NCBI GenBank assembly: GCA_037144255.1
Contig: JBAWXE010000001.1
Coordinates: 33,460-97,459 of the forward strand
Direction: 5' to 3'
DNA length: 64,000 bases
Source of the DNA: JBAWXE01 sp037144255
Lineage (GTDB): Bacteria; Bacteroidota; Bacteroidia; Chitinophagales; Chitinophagaceae
Made by a program: the position numbers and the translations under genes
Shown: positions 18,609-28,298 of the stretch, in pieces
Numbering within the stretch: the stretch's first letter is position 1
Layout: every line of letters starts with the position of its first letter
The notes under the pieces: generated by a model
Told to the model about the DNA's origin: nothing
Database searches by the model: none
The model's input: only the letters and a program-made list of their open reading frames with translations

Positions 18609-20012
18609 ATGCCGCTTTATTTTAGACGATTGTCCTTGTTAAATATATTGAGAACCGGATTGTTGGGTTGTTTCTTATTAGTTAGTACTTATTCCTTTGC
18701 GCAGCAAACCTCCTCGGCCGATAAGATCATTGTAGTGGTGGGTAAACGCATCATTCTGAAATCTGAATTGGGAGTGCAGGCTGCTCAGATGAGAGCTCAA
18801 GAAGGTGCAACAGAGGTGGTTTCAGATTCTATTTACTGTAATTTATTGCAAGGTCTCATAGTACAAAAGATACTGGAAGAACAAGCTGAGCGTGATAGTG
18901 TAGTAGTAAGTGAGGAAGAAGTAGAAGGTACTTTAGATAATCGTATACGCTATTTTACACAAATGTATGGCTCAAAGGAGAAAATGGAACAAGCTACCGG
19001 CAAAACCATTTATCAGCTAAAAGAGGAAAATCGAGAAATATTCAAAGGGCAATTGCTGGCAGAAAAAGTACAGAATACACTTTTACAGTCTGTAAAGATA
19101 ACCCCTGCTGAGATCAAGGCTTTTTTTGATAAAATACCTAAGGACAGTCTGCCCTTTTTCCCTGCCACAGTAGAAGTGGGGCAGATAGTAATTGCTCCAC
19201 CTGTTAGTCCTGAGCTGGATGAACTGGCACGGAAAGATCTGGAAGATATACGTAAGCAGATAGTAGTAGATGGTAAGAGTTTTGAGACCATGGCTAGCTT
19301 TTATAGCGAAGACCCCGGTAGCAGAGACAATGGAGGGGATCTGGGCACTATGGGTCGTAATGATTTTGTACCTGAATTTGCAGCTGCTGCCTTTAAACTG
19401 CAAAACGGAGAGGTATCTCAAGTAATCAAGACAAAATTTGGGTACCACATCATACAAATGGTAGAACGTAAAGGAGATCAGGCACATTTGCGACATATAT
19501 TGAAACGCCCTAAACTTACTTCTGCTGATTTCCAGAAATCACTTACCAAATTAGACAGTGTAAGAGCTGACCTGATAACTGGCAAAATCACTTTTCAGGA
19601 AGCTGTAGGTAAATATGCTACGGACGATGCTTCAAAACGTAATGGTGGTATGATAACAGACCCTACTACCGGTTCTACTGCGTTAGAAATCGATAAATTA
19701 GATCCATCGATGGCATTAATGGTGGATAGTATCAAGGTGGGGGCATTTTCACAACCTCAGATATTTGCAGATGCATCTGTTGGGGAAAGATCTTGTCGTA
19801 TAGTATATATGAAAGGCCGCACAGAACCGCATAAGGCAAATCTGAAAGATGATTATAGCAAAATACAGCAGATAGCACTTTCTCAAAAACAAGGAAAGAA
19901 GCTAGAACAATGGCTGAAAGATAAATTACCTACATATTATATTAAGATTGATCCTGAATATCAGAATTGCAATGGTTTTAAAATGTGGCTCACTGAATCC
20001 TCTTTTAAATAA
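18609..20012 (+). CDS. surA: SurA-like periplasmic peptidyl-prolyl isomerase
   Basis: 467 residues with a signal peptide (cleavage near AQQ, residue 33). An N-terminal chaperone region of SurA type (about 35-170) precedes one clear parvulin domain (about 175-280; SEDPGSRDNGGDLG, MGRNDFVPEFAAAAF, KTKFGYHIIQM) and a second, weaker one (about 285-385; ATDDASKRNGGMI). This order matches SurA, which escorts outer-membrane beta barrels in the periplasm. The gene symbol is by family resemblance; Bacteroidota often carry several paralogues, so orthology is not proven. Confidence 0.85.
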   Translation: MPLYFRRLSLLNILRTGLLGCFLLVSTYSFAQQTSSADKIIVVVGKRIILKSELGVQAAQMRAQEGATEVVSDSIYCNLLQGLIVQKILEEQAERDSVVVSEEEVEGTLDNRIRYFTQMYGSKEKMEQATGKTIYQLKEENREIFKGQLLAEKVQNTLLQSVKITPAEIKAFFDKIPKDSLPFFPATVEVGQIVIAPPVSPELDELARKDLEDIRKQIVVDGKSFETMASFYSEDPGSRDNGGDLGTMGRNDFVPEFAAAAFKLQNGEVSQVIKTKFGYHIIQMVERKGDQAHLRHILKRPKLTSADFQKSLTKLDSVRADLITGKITFQEAVGKYATDDASKRNGGMITDPTTGSTALEIDKLDPSMALMVDSIKVGAFSQPQIFADASVGERSCRIVYMKGRTEPHKANLKDDYSKIQQIALSQKQGKKLEQWLKDKLPTYYIKIDPEYQNCNGFKMWLTESSFK

Positions 20013-20041
20013 AGTGTAACATTATTTAATATATTATTTAT

Positions 20042-20049
20042 TATATTTG
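20042..20049 (+). promoter_or_regulatory. Candidate -7 box for the first LamG/T9SS gene
   Basis: TATATTTG, exact TAnnTTTG match, 121 bases before the ATG in a very AT-rich intergenic stretch (20013-20170). A chance match is more likely here than elsewhere because of the composition. Confidence 0.3.
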
Positions 20050-20170
20050 TAAAGTAACTTGCACAATTGAAATGCTTTTACTGTTAGAAATTAATATTTT
20101 ATTAATGATTTTATATTTCAACCCTTTGATTTATATTTACAACCATTAATTAAATGTCATTTCCCGTTTT

Positions 20171-21877
20171 ATGAAAAAAATGATTCTGTTTTTACTGTCA
20201 TTGGTTAGTGCAGGAGTTGCTTTCGGCCAGACTACCTATCCTAGTTGGGATCCTACTGGGGTGACCGGCTGTATTGGTCGTTGGAATTTTACATCTGTAA
20301 CCGGTGTTTTGGTTAATAGTTTGAATGATAAAAGCGGGAATAATAATAACGCTACCCCATATAATCTGATAGGTGCTAACGGTTTCCGTGGTTTGGCCAA
20401 CAGAGCGGTAACATTCAACGGAGCATCCAGCTATGCTGATGTACCTAGTAGTGCTACATTATCTCCTACAACAGCAGTTACCATGGTAGCGCTGGTTAAT
20501 TTTAATGATTTCTATCATGGTAGTTGCCAATTCTCTCAGATATTGGCTAAAGGATATGGACTTTCAGGTTCTCCATATTATGATAATGGCGTTTATGGCT
20601 TAAGTGTATCTGATGATGTTTTTGATAATGGTAACTGTTCTAACTATGATGCAGCACACCAACAGCTGATAGCTCAGGTAGGAAATAATATATATACCCC
20701 TACTTTAGGTAATTATGTTACAGTTAATAACTGGTATTTGATAGCAGCTACTTTTAATGGTAGTACGGTTTCTTATTATCAAATACCAATGAATCCTGCT
20801 TCTTATGTATCTGCAGTGACACCTATATATACCAGCACACTTACTAACCCTAATGCATTAAGTGCTAATGGTTTACCACTTACTATCGGTAAAGATGGTA
20901 GTGCTTCATTCTCTAACTGGTTCAACGGTACTATTGATGAGGTAGCTTTATTCAATAAGGCATTGACTGTAAGCGAAATGCAATCAGTCTATGATTTCTT
21001 ATGGAGTATGGTTCTAGTAAAACCTGTACCTACTGCTATGTGTCCTGGTTCAACAGTGCCTGTTACATACATAGCGAATGATACATTACCTTCCACTTTT
21101 CCTGCAAATATATTCTCAGTTCAGTTATCAGATGCTACAGGTAGCTTTACATCGCCAATAACTATTGGTACCGTTACCAGCACAGTATCAGGTACTATTT
21201 CTTGTACAATACCTGCAGGTACTCCTTCTGGTGTAGGATATCGTATCCGTATCGCATCTAGTAATCCTGCTTTTATCTCTAAGGATAATGGTTCAGATAT
21301 TACTATTGATAACTCAATGCCAGCTACTCCTGTTGTTACAATAACTGCAACTCCTTCTACTCACGTAAATGCAGGACAAATTGTAACATTCAATTCAAGT
21401 GTGACACCGGTAGCACCTAATCTTACCTATCAATGGAAAAAGAATGGTGTGAACATTCCGGGTGCAACATCTTCATCATACTCTACCACCAACTTCCTAA
21501 ATACTGATATCATTACTTTAGATGTTACTAACAATACCAATTGCAATACAGCATTGGGTACAAGTAACGGACTAGTAATGGTGGTTACTACTTCTGTAGG
21601 AAATGTAAATGGTTCAAATTCTGATATTGTATTGTACCCTAATCCTAATACTGGTTCTTTTGTAGTAAATGGTACTATCAGTGGTGTTGCTGATAATTCA
21701 GTAAGTATTGAAGTGATCAACGCATTAGGTCAGGTTATTTATAACGATAACGCACAATTACATAACGGACAATTGAACAAACAAGTTTCTTTATCACAAG
21801 TGCCTGCAGGTATGTATATGCTTCGCATAAAAGCCGAAGGTCAGACAAAGGTTACTCGTTTTTCTATTGATAAGTAA
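20171..21877 (+). CDS. LamG-domain protein with type IX secretion C-terminal domain (paralogue 1)
   Basis: 568 residues: signal peptide to about residue 20 (VAFGQ); concanavalin-like LamG domain about 35-280 (GRWNF, DKSGNNNNAT, FNGASSYADVP, FNGTIDEVALFNKAL); a Bacteroidota Ig-like module about 285-380 (FSVQLSDATGSF, GVGYRIRIASS); a second Ig-like module about 390-465 (YQWKKNGVNIPGA); and a type A sorting domain about 480-568 starting SDIVLYPNPNTGSFVV and ending with a lysine. Such proteins are exported through the T9SS and attached to the cell surface or released. Strong paralogue of the protein at 22755. Confidence 0.88.
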   Translation: MKKMILFLLSLVSAGVAFGQTTYPSWDPTGVTGCIGRWNFTSVTGVLVNSLNDKSGNNNNATPYNLIGANGFRGLANRAVTFNGASSYADVPSSATLSPTTAVTMVALVNFNDFYHGSCQFSQILAKGYGLSGSPYYDNGVYGLSVSDDVFDNGNCSNYDAAHQQLIAQVGNNIYTPTLGNYVTVNNWYLIAATFNGSTVSYYQIPMNPASYVSAVTPIYTSTLTNPNALSANGLPLTIGKDGSASFSNWFNGTIDEVALFNKALTVSEMQSVYDFLWSMVLVKPVPTAMCPGSTVPVTYIANDTLPSTFPANIFSVQLSDATGSFTSPITIGTVTSTVSGTISCTIPAGTPSGVGYRIRIASSNPAFISKDNGSDITIDNSMPATPVVTITATPSTHVNAGQIVTFNSSVTPVAPNLTYQWKKNGVNIPGATSSSYSTTNFLNTDIITLDVTNNTNCNTALGTSNGLVMVVTTSVGNVNGSNSDIVLYPNPNTGSFVVNGTISGVADNSVSIEVINALGQVIYNDNAQLHNGQLNKQVSLSQVPAGMYMLRIKAEGQTKVTRFSIDK

Positions 21878-21900
21878 TTAGATAGTATTTCATAATACTG

Positions 21901-21964
21901 TACTTCCTAATGGTGGTGTAACATTTCATCTGAAATCACATTCCCGTTAGGAAGTATTTTTTTT
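21901..21964 (+). terminator. Two-tier terminator of the first LamG/T9SS gene
   Basis: Outer stem TACTTCCTAA (21901-21910) with TTAGGAAGTA (21947-21956), inner stem ATTTCA (21923-21928) with TGAAAT (21931-21936), then TTTTTTTT. It separates this gene from the methyltransferase gene downstream. Confidence 0.8.
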
Positions 21965-22056
21965 ATTAGAATTTGCACTTATATTATCAGAAGAAATTGA
22001 CCGAATTGTATTGTGTATTCATTGCAGAATGCATCTTGAGATTTAAAAATTACTTT

Positions 22057-22716
22057 ATGTCATTGAGGAATATTTTTTCTACATATACTCCCAAATACAA
22101 TTTTCTAAAGAAAGCTGTAAAGGATACTCCTTTTACAATGCTTGATATTGGTGCTGGGAATCATTCGCCTTCTAAGACAAAAGAGTTATTCCCTAATTGT
22201 ATTTATTATGGATTGGATCTTAATAAAGAATATTCTTATTCAGATACTGACATAAATATTATGACAGGTTTTTATGAAATGGACCTTACAAAACTTGACT
22301 TTGACATAATTCCAGATAAATTCTTTGATTACATCAATATTGCTCATGTTATTGAACATCTATATAACGGTGATGTGGTTATTGAAAAGTTGAGTACAAA
22401 ACTCAAAAAAGGCGGGCATATTTATATTGAATATCCAGGTAAGAAAAGTACTACACTACCTTCCATGAATGGATCACTTAACTTTTATGATGATGAAACG
22501 CATGTTAGAGTTTATTCTTACAATGAAGTGGCTTCAGTATTAGAAAAGGTTGGTTTTGAAATATTATCTAAGGGGATGAGACGTAGTTGGTTCTATATCG
22601 CAGTAATTCCATTTAGAGCTTTGGGATATTTGATAAAAGGTCAAAAATTACCCGGGAATATATTTTGGGACCTTTTAGGTTTTGCAGAATTTGTTTATGC
22701 CAAAAAGAATACATAA
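22057..22716 (+). CDS. SAM-dependent methyltransferase, class I
   Basis: 219 residues from the ATG at 22057; a longer frame from TTG at 21973 starts right after the terminator and is less likely. SAM-binding motif I is LDIGAGN (about 29-35) and the post-motif acidic residue is in YYGLDLNKEY; the segment YINIAHVIEHL fits motif IV of the Methyltransf_11/23 group. C-terminus has a hydrophobic patch (FYIAVIPFRALGYLI) that may touch the membrane. Base composition is visibly more AT-rich than the flanking housekeeping genes. Substrate unknown; surface glycans are a guess from the T9SS neighbours. Confidence 0.8.
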   Translation: MSLRNIFSTYTPKYNFLKKAVKDTPFTMLDIGAGNHSPSKTKELFPNCIYYGLDLNKEYSYSDTDINIMTGFYEMDLTKLDFDIIPDKFFDYINIAHVIEHLYNGDVVIEKLSTKLKKGGHIYIEYPGKKSTTLPSMNGSLNFYDDETHVRVYSYNEVASVLEKVGFEILSKGMRRSWFYIAVIPFRALGYLIKGQKLPGNIFWDLLGFAEFVYAKKNT

Positions 22717-22754
22717 TATTGTCTAATAATATTTAACTATAAATTATTTTTTCT

Positions 22755-24410
22755 ATGAAAAAGCTAATTGTACTAATGGGCTTGCTATCTATAACAGTAG
22801 TAGCAAAAGCTCAAACTAATTATCCATCAGGTGTTAGCGGTTGTATTGCTCGATGGAATTTTTCTTCTAGTGGCACCATAACATCTTTGTTTGATGCAAG
22901 TGGTAATAATAATAGCGCTAACACAACTTCAGCATTAATTGCAGCACCCGGATTTAGAAATTGGATCAATAAAGCTGCAAAATTTGATGGTAATAGTAGT
23001 TATGCTTCTTTACCGAGCAACACTATGTTGTCCCCAACGCAAATTACAATGTTAGCATTGGTAAAAATGAATGGTTTCTATTCAGGTTCTTGCCAAGGTA
23101 ATCAAATAATCATTAAAGGATATACTGGATATGATAATGGTGTATATGGATTGAGTTTTTCTGACAATATTTACGATGGTAGTTGTAGTGTTTTCGACCC
23201 CCTACATGAACAGTTAGGTCCAACATTAGGCCCTGTCGGCTCTCTTTCAGGTGTATACCCACCTCCAGGCAATTATATTGATACTACTAAATGGTTCTTT
23301 GTAGCTATAAGTTATGATGGCAACATTGCTAAATTTTATCAGGTTGTTATGGATACGACTATTTACTCTTCAACAATAACTCCTTATTTCACAACTAATA
23401 GCTTAAATACTCCATTGGGTACCAATACAATGGATTTGGCAATTGGAAGAACTTTTTATGGACCAGATCCATATTGGTTCAATGGTGTGATGGATGAGGT
23501 AGTCATATTTAATAGAGTATTAGCTGATTCTGAGGTTCATTCTGTGTATGATTATTTATGGAGGGTTGTTAATATAGACCAACCGGTTACCCCAACTAAT
23601 ATATGTTCTGGTGATACTTTGCATGTGCATTATGCAGTAAAAGATACTATGAATGCTGGGAATATTTTTACCGTACAGTTGTCTGATGGTAACGGTAGTT
23701 TTGCATCTCCTGTTGTAATTGGAGCAGTTACATCTACACTGTCTGGTATGATAAATTGTCCAGTGCCAACAAGTACTCCAACAGGTACTGGTTATCGTGT
23801 TCGAATTGTTTCAAGTTCTCCATATTTTATTTCAAAGGATAATGGAGTTAATATTAGTATTGCTAATTCACCAATAACCCCGACTGTAGTAGTTGCTGCC
23901 AACCCTTCGCTCTCAGTTACTACAGGTACCTTGGTCACTTTTACAGCTAATACTAATATGAGTAATGCCACATTTCAATGGCAGGTCAATAATGTAAATG
24001 TGGGAACTAATAGCAATTCATATAGTTATATTCCTTTTGACGGAGATCAAGTATTATGTTCTGTAACAGTCCTGAGTGGGTGCTATACAGTATACGAAGA
24101 TTCTAACAAAGTATCTATGCATGTTTATTCAGGTATCAACAATATCAATAAAGGTGTTGACCAAATCTCTATCTACCCAACCCCTAGCAATGGTTCTATT
24201 ACAGTAAGTGGTTTGCTTTCAATCATGGATAAGCTAGTATCTTTAGAGGTAATCAATACAATGGGGCAAGTAGTATATACTGAAAAGATAATTGTCAATA
24301 ATTCAGTCTTGGATCAAAGGGTATCGTTGAATATTCCTGCAGGTTTGTATATTTTACGCATTAGCTCCAGTCAAAAAGTGATCAATACTCAGTTCACAAT
24401 TCAGAAATAG
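22755..24410 (+). CDS. LamG-domain protein with type IX secretion C-terminal domain (paralogue 2)
   Basis: 551 residues with the same layout as the protein at 20171: signal peptide (VVAKAQ), LamG domain about 25-275 (GCIARWNF, DASGNNNSAN, FDGNSSYASLP, FNGVMDEVVIFNRVL), Ig-like module (FTVQLSDGNGSF, GTGYRVRIVSS), second Ig-like region (FQWQVNNVNVG), and a C-terminal sorting domain beginning DQISIYPTPSNGSITV. It differs in several loops, so the duplication is not recent. It could be co-transcribed with the methyltransferase gene 38 bases upstream. Confidence 0.88.
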   Translation: MKKLIVLMGLLSITVVAKAQTNYPSGVSGCIARWNFSSSGTITSLFDASGNNNSANTTSALIAAPGFRNWINKAAKFDGNSSYASLPSNTMLSPTQITMLALVKMNGFYSGSCQGNQIIIKGYTGYDNGVYGLSFSDNIYDGSCSVFDPLHEQLGPTLGPVGSLSGVYPPPGNYIDTTKWFFVAISYDGNIAKFYQVVMDTTIYSSTITPYFTTNSLNTPLGTNTMDLAIGRTFYGPDPYWFNGVMDEVVIFNRVLADSEVHSVYDYLWRVVNIDQPVTPTNICSGDTLHVHYAVKDTMNAGNIFTVQLSDGNGSFASPVVIGAVTSTLSGMINCPVPTSTPTGTGYRVRIVSSSPYFISKDNGVNISIANSPITPTVVVAANPSLSVTTGTLVTFTANTNMSNATFQWQVNNVNVGTNSNSYSYIPFDGDQVLCSVTVLSGCYTVYEDSNKVSMHVYSGINNINKGVDQISIYPTPSNGSITVSGLLSIMDKLVSLEVINTMGQVVYTEKIIVNNSVLDQRVSLNIPAGLYILRISSSQKVINTQFTIQK

Positions 24411-24417
24411 TGTCGTT

Positions 24418-24470
24418 AAAGTATAAAAGAGAAAGGGCATCTATAAGATGCCCTTTCTCTTTTATACTTT
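24418..24470. terminator. Perfect 25-bp hairpin between converging genes
   Basis: Bases 24418-24442 and 24446-24470 are exact reverse complements with an ATA loop; the core is GAAAGGGCATCT/AGATGCCCTTTC with A-rich and T-rich ends. It overlaps the stop codon of the SNF2 gene and can stop transcription from both sides. Confidence 0.9.
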
Positions 24471-27400
24471 AGCTCAATAGGAAAGCTATATCGTCTCTTG
24501 TTAGTCGTTTTAGGAAAGCATTATCATCGGCTACCAGTTCGCTAGCCAAAGTACGTTTGCGTTCCTGCAATATCAGCATCTTCTCCTCTATGGTGTCTTT
24601 ACAGATAAGTCGGTATGCAAATATGTTCTTTGTTTGCCCAATACGGTGTGTACGGTCAATAGCTTGTTGTTCTACAGCTGGGTTCCACCATGGGTCTACA
24701 ATGTAGACATAATCTGCTGCGGTAAGGTTCAGACCTATACCTCCTGCCTTAAGTGATATCAGGAATACACGACAGGAATCATTATTCTGGAATTGTTGAA
24801 TGTTACGTTCTCGTTCCATAGAGGATGAGCCACCATCGAAGTAAGCGTATGGTATACCATGTTCCTCCAGTTTTTGTTTGATAAGCGCAAGCATGCCTAA
24901 GAATTGAGAGAACACCAATGCTTTATGGTTGCCTACGTTCTCTACTATCTCACGTACCAGTTCATCTAACTTAATTGAGTAGTTGGCAAACCTTTCTTCT
25001 TCATTCAGTATGGCTGGAGAGTCGCATATCTGTCTTAGTTTGGTAAGACCTTGTAAAATATGCATATGAGAACGCTCAATGCCTTTCTCATCAATTACTC
25101 CTAGTATTTGCTCTTTATAAGTATTGCGGTAGGCATCGTAGATCTTTCGTTGATCTGTACCCATTTCACAATACAGAATAGTTTCTGTTTTTTCAGGTAG
25201 GTCTTTGGCTACTTGTTCTTTGGTACGGCGTAGCAAGAATGGATAAATAAGTTTTCTGAGTTGTTGCTTAGTTTCTTCTTCCTGAAATTTATCAATAGGA
25301 GTAGCAAACTCATTCATGAAAAATTCCCTACTACCCAGCATGCCGGGGTTTAAGAAGTTCATTTGTGAATACAAGTCAAAAGTATTGTTTTGTACTGGGG
25401 TACCACTTAGTGCTAGTCTATTCTTGCTATTCAATAGTAAGGCAGCTTTTGCTACTTGCGACTGCGGATTCTTGATAGCTTGCGATTCATCCAATACTAC
25501 ATAGTCAAGAGGGAATTCCTTGAATAATTTAATATCGCTACGCATCGTGCCATAAGTAGTGATGATCACATCGCTTTCATCAAAAGAGCTAAATGCTGCA
25601 CTACGTTTAGGGCCATGGTGTATGATATGAGTAAGATTAGGAGTGAATTTCTTGATCTCATTCTCCCAGTTATACATCAGGGTAGTAGGGCATACCACCA
25701 TGAATTTGGCTTCAGGGTTATTATTCTTATAGTGTTGGAAGAAGGCTAGTGTCTGTACTGTTTTACCAAGACCCATGTCATCGGCCAAAATACCACCCCA
25801 ACCGGCTTCTTTCAAAAATGTCAGCCATTGGAAACCACCTAACTGGTAAGGGCGCAGGGTAGCTGTCAGTTGCTCAGGAGGAGGTATGTTGCTATAGTCA
25901 CTGGTTATTATTTCGCTCAGTCGTTCTTTCTTGGCTTCCAATTCTGCTTGTAGTGCATCTTCATCTACATCTTTCAATAATTCATCCAATACGCTGAAGT
26001 GAAATTTCTTGAGGCGCAATTTATTGCCTTTTGCCTCTCCCATTTTCACTAACAACCCATATTTTTTAAGCCACTCTTCCGGCAACAAGCCTATAGATCC
26101 ATCGTTCAGTCTAACATAATTCTGACGTTGAGCCAAAGCTTTCTTGACCTCTACTATAGATACTATCTGTTCTCCAAATACAACCTCAACAGATGCATCG
26201 AACCAATCTATACCACTACTAACTTGTACACGTGTATCTGGCTTGTAAGTGCTGATACGCAGATTTTTTAGCCCCTCGGTACCAAATATTTGCACATCCC
26301 ACTCACGCATGATATCTGTAAAACGGAAGAACCAGTTGTTGGCTAGTACAGATGTTGCAGGTAAATAGAAAAAATGTTCTTTATTGTTTTGTTGTATGTC
26401 TGTATGTAAATGACGGAGCATATGCAGGAACTCTAGTTCTGCAGGCTCATTGCGTTGCACCACCTTTACTATACCATTATGGGGCTGTATCACATTGCCA
26501 AAGAAACCCCATTTTAGCTCTATGCCATTATAATTGAATGCAGGTTGTAATACCAGCATTTGTTCACGTTCTTGTAAATGTAGTTGATAGCTAGGTTTTG
26601 TTTTATCTACATGCTCTACCATTTCTTCTGAGAAATGCACATGGGCTATTTGGCTCCATTGCATCACTTTGTTTTTCAAAAAATCTGGCCATTCATTATC
26701 AGCAATATGCATATTGCCATCAGGTAAGAATGCTTCTACCATAGCTACTTCTGCTGCATATGCTGCACAGAATAAACGATCGCCGTACATCAACAATGCA
26801 CCATTCAGCATTTTTACATCTTCAAAAGGTATGGCAAAACCTTCTATCGCCCATTGTAGGGATATGCTATATGAATTGTCTTCTTTTTTGACATGTAGTT
26901 GCGGGTGAACAGGTTTGCCCACAAATGCAACCGGTTGTATATTAGTAGATGAGATGTTCTTTCCTTTTGTCTTTATAAAACAAAGGGAATGGTCTGAATA
27001 TCTATCAAATAATTTATGATACTTAGGTAGTAGATATTCCCATGCCTGATCTCGCACATCCTGAGTAGAATCTTCTTTTAATACAGATTCATAATCATCT
27101 AAAAAATCACCAAAAGGTAGGTTCTTTCGTAAGTATTTCAGTATTTCTTCAGGTGTAAATTTCCTTACTATTGGTAGCAGGTCTCTTTCCTCTTCTTTGT
27201 ATCTGGCTGGGTTGATGTATTGGTTCAGTTGCAATAATTCTATCGCACCACTAAATTTATTCTCATTTTCCACCGCATAGCCGGCTACCAGTGCCACATT
27301 TACATATGGGTACCAGTTTACTTGAGTATCAACAACAATGCCCAATCTTTTTTCTTCCTCCAGTACTTCTACAGCTGTAGATACCGTTTTGTAGGTATCA

Positions 27401-28197
27401 GGAGTATTTACCTTTTTAATACTTGGGTCTAATACTCGCAGAAATGGTTTTCCGTCTTCGTATGTAAAAGTGAACTTGTCTGTAATATCATCACTTATAC
27501 TGTAGCCATATTGGCGTAGTAGTTTGTTCTTTTGCTCATCCCAGTTCTTCATCGTCTGAAAATACTGAGCACCATGTTCTTTTAATATATGTATGAATAG
27601 AGCAGCTTTATGAGTACATAATGGGAATCCCTTTTCGCTACAAGCGCAGGATGTGTCAAAGTAACGTTCTTCATTTTGCTTGATCACTACTCTATAGGTA
27701 GTTTCGCCATCTACAATATCAGCTTCTATTTTTTCATTTTGATTTAGTACAATACTTGCTTTTTTCTTTGCTACTAGTAATTCGGCAGCTGATAATATCT
27801 CTGCAGACGCATATACACGCAATATCTGCATATTTACCTGACGCATCCGCACCACAGTGTGTTTCTGGTCATAACTCACATCCGTGTTTTCAAAGAAACC
27901 ACTTTGCATGATGTCATTGAGTTGAAAAAGTGCAGCTACTTCATGGCGGCAAATATCCCCCAGATTATAAGGGCATTGACAACGTACTGATATCTCTTTT
28001 GGAGTAGAGAATTTGGATACTGTTACTGTATAATAGTTTTGATACAGGTCATTACGTACCCGGAACCGTACTTGTTCCAATAAATGATCGACATCTAATA
28101 AGGAAACACCTGCGGTGTAAAAAATCTTTTTACCCCGGCGAATTACCTCTTCAGTGCCATGGTTGTATACGTATCTTAATATGGGTGGTAATGACAT
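24469..28197 (-). CDS. SWIM-type SNF2 family DNA helicase/translocase
   Basis: 1242 residues from the ATG at 28197; an earlier frame from 28263 would cross the -7 box at 28230. Two SWIM zinc-finger motifs (CQCPYNLGDICRH about residue 75; CACSEKGFPLCTH about 185) precede a large middle region and a C-terminal SNF2 motor: DDMGLGKTVQ (about 810), VLDESQAIKN (about 904), LSGTPVQNN, and motif VI DRTHRIGQ. Bacterial SWIM-SNF2 proteins of this form are common in Bacteroidota and probably remodel protein-DNA or RNA polymerase complexes; the exact role is unknown. The gene is transcribed alone. Confidence 0.92.
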   Translation of the reverse strand: MSLPPILRYVYNHGTEEVIRRGKKIFYTAGVSLLDVDHLLEQVRFRVRNDLYQNYYTVTVSKFSTPKEISVRCQCPYNLGDICRHEVAALFQLNDIMQSGFFENTDVSYDQKHTVVRMRQVNMQILRVYASAEILSAAELLVAKKKASIVLNQNEKIEADIVDGETTYRVVIKQNEERYFDTSCACSEKGFPLCTHKAALFIHILKEHGAQYFQTMKNWDEQKNKLLRQYGYSISDDITDKFTFTYEDGKPFLRVLDPSIKKVNTPDTYKTVSTAVEVLEEEKRLGIVVDTQVNWYPYVNVALVAGYAVENENKFSGAIELLQLNQYINPARYKEEERDLLPIVRKFTPEEILKYLRKNLPFGDFLDDYESVLKEDSTQDVRDQAWEYLLPKYHKLFDRYSDHSLCFIKTKGKNISSTNIQPVAFVGKPVHPQLHVKKEDNSYSISLQWAIEGFAIPFEDVKMLNGALLMYGDRLFCAAYAAEVAMVEAFLPDGNMHIADNEWPDFLKNKVMQWSQIAHVHFSEEMVEHVDKTKPSYQLHLQEREQMLVLQPAFNYNGIELKWGFFGNVIQPHNGIVKVVQRNEPAELEFLHMLRHLHTDIQQNNKEHFFYLPATSVLANNWFFRFTDIMREWDVQIFGTEGLKNLRISTYKPDTRVQVSSGIDWFDASVEVVFGEQIVSIVEVKKALAQRQNYVRLNDGSIGLLPEEWLKKYGLLVKMGEAKGNKLRLKKFHFSVLDELLKDVDEDALQAELEAKKERLSEIITSDYSNIPPPEQLTATLRPYQLGGFQWLTFLKEAGWGGILADDMGLGKTVQTLAFFQHYKNNNPEAKFMVVCPTTLMYNWENEIKKFTPNLTHIIHHGPKRSAAFSSFDESDVIITTYGTMRSDIKLFKEFPLDYVVLDESQAIKNPQSQVAKAALLLNSKNRLALSGTPVQNNTFDLYSQMNFLNPGMLGSREFFMNEFATPIDKFQEEETKQQLRKLIYPFLLRRTKEQVAKDLPEKTETILYCEMGTDQRKIYDAYRNTYKEQILGVIDEKGIERSHMHILQGLTKLRQICDSPAILNEEERFANYSIKLDELVREIVENVGNHKALVFSQFLGMLALIKQKLEEHGIPYAYFDGGSSSMERERNIQQFQNNDSCRVFLISLKAGGIGLNLTAADYVYIVDPWWNPAVEQQAIDRTHRIGQTKNIFAYRLICKDTIEEKMLILQERKRTLASELVADDNAFLKRLTRDDIAFLLS

Positions 28198-28229
28198 TTG
28201 AAAATTGCACAGTTCAAAAAAGGCAACTC

Positions 28230-28237
28230 CAAAGATA
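28230..28237 (-). promoter_or_regulatory. Candidate -7 box for the SNF2 gene
   Basis: TATCTTTG on the minus strand, exact TAnnTTTG match, 32 bases before the chosen ATG. Confidence 0.45.
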
Positions 28238-28298
28238 CCGAAAAACAAGTGGATAACGCACAAAAATTGTGGTTAAATCCGGGTTAAAGAAAGATGTT

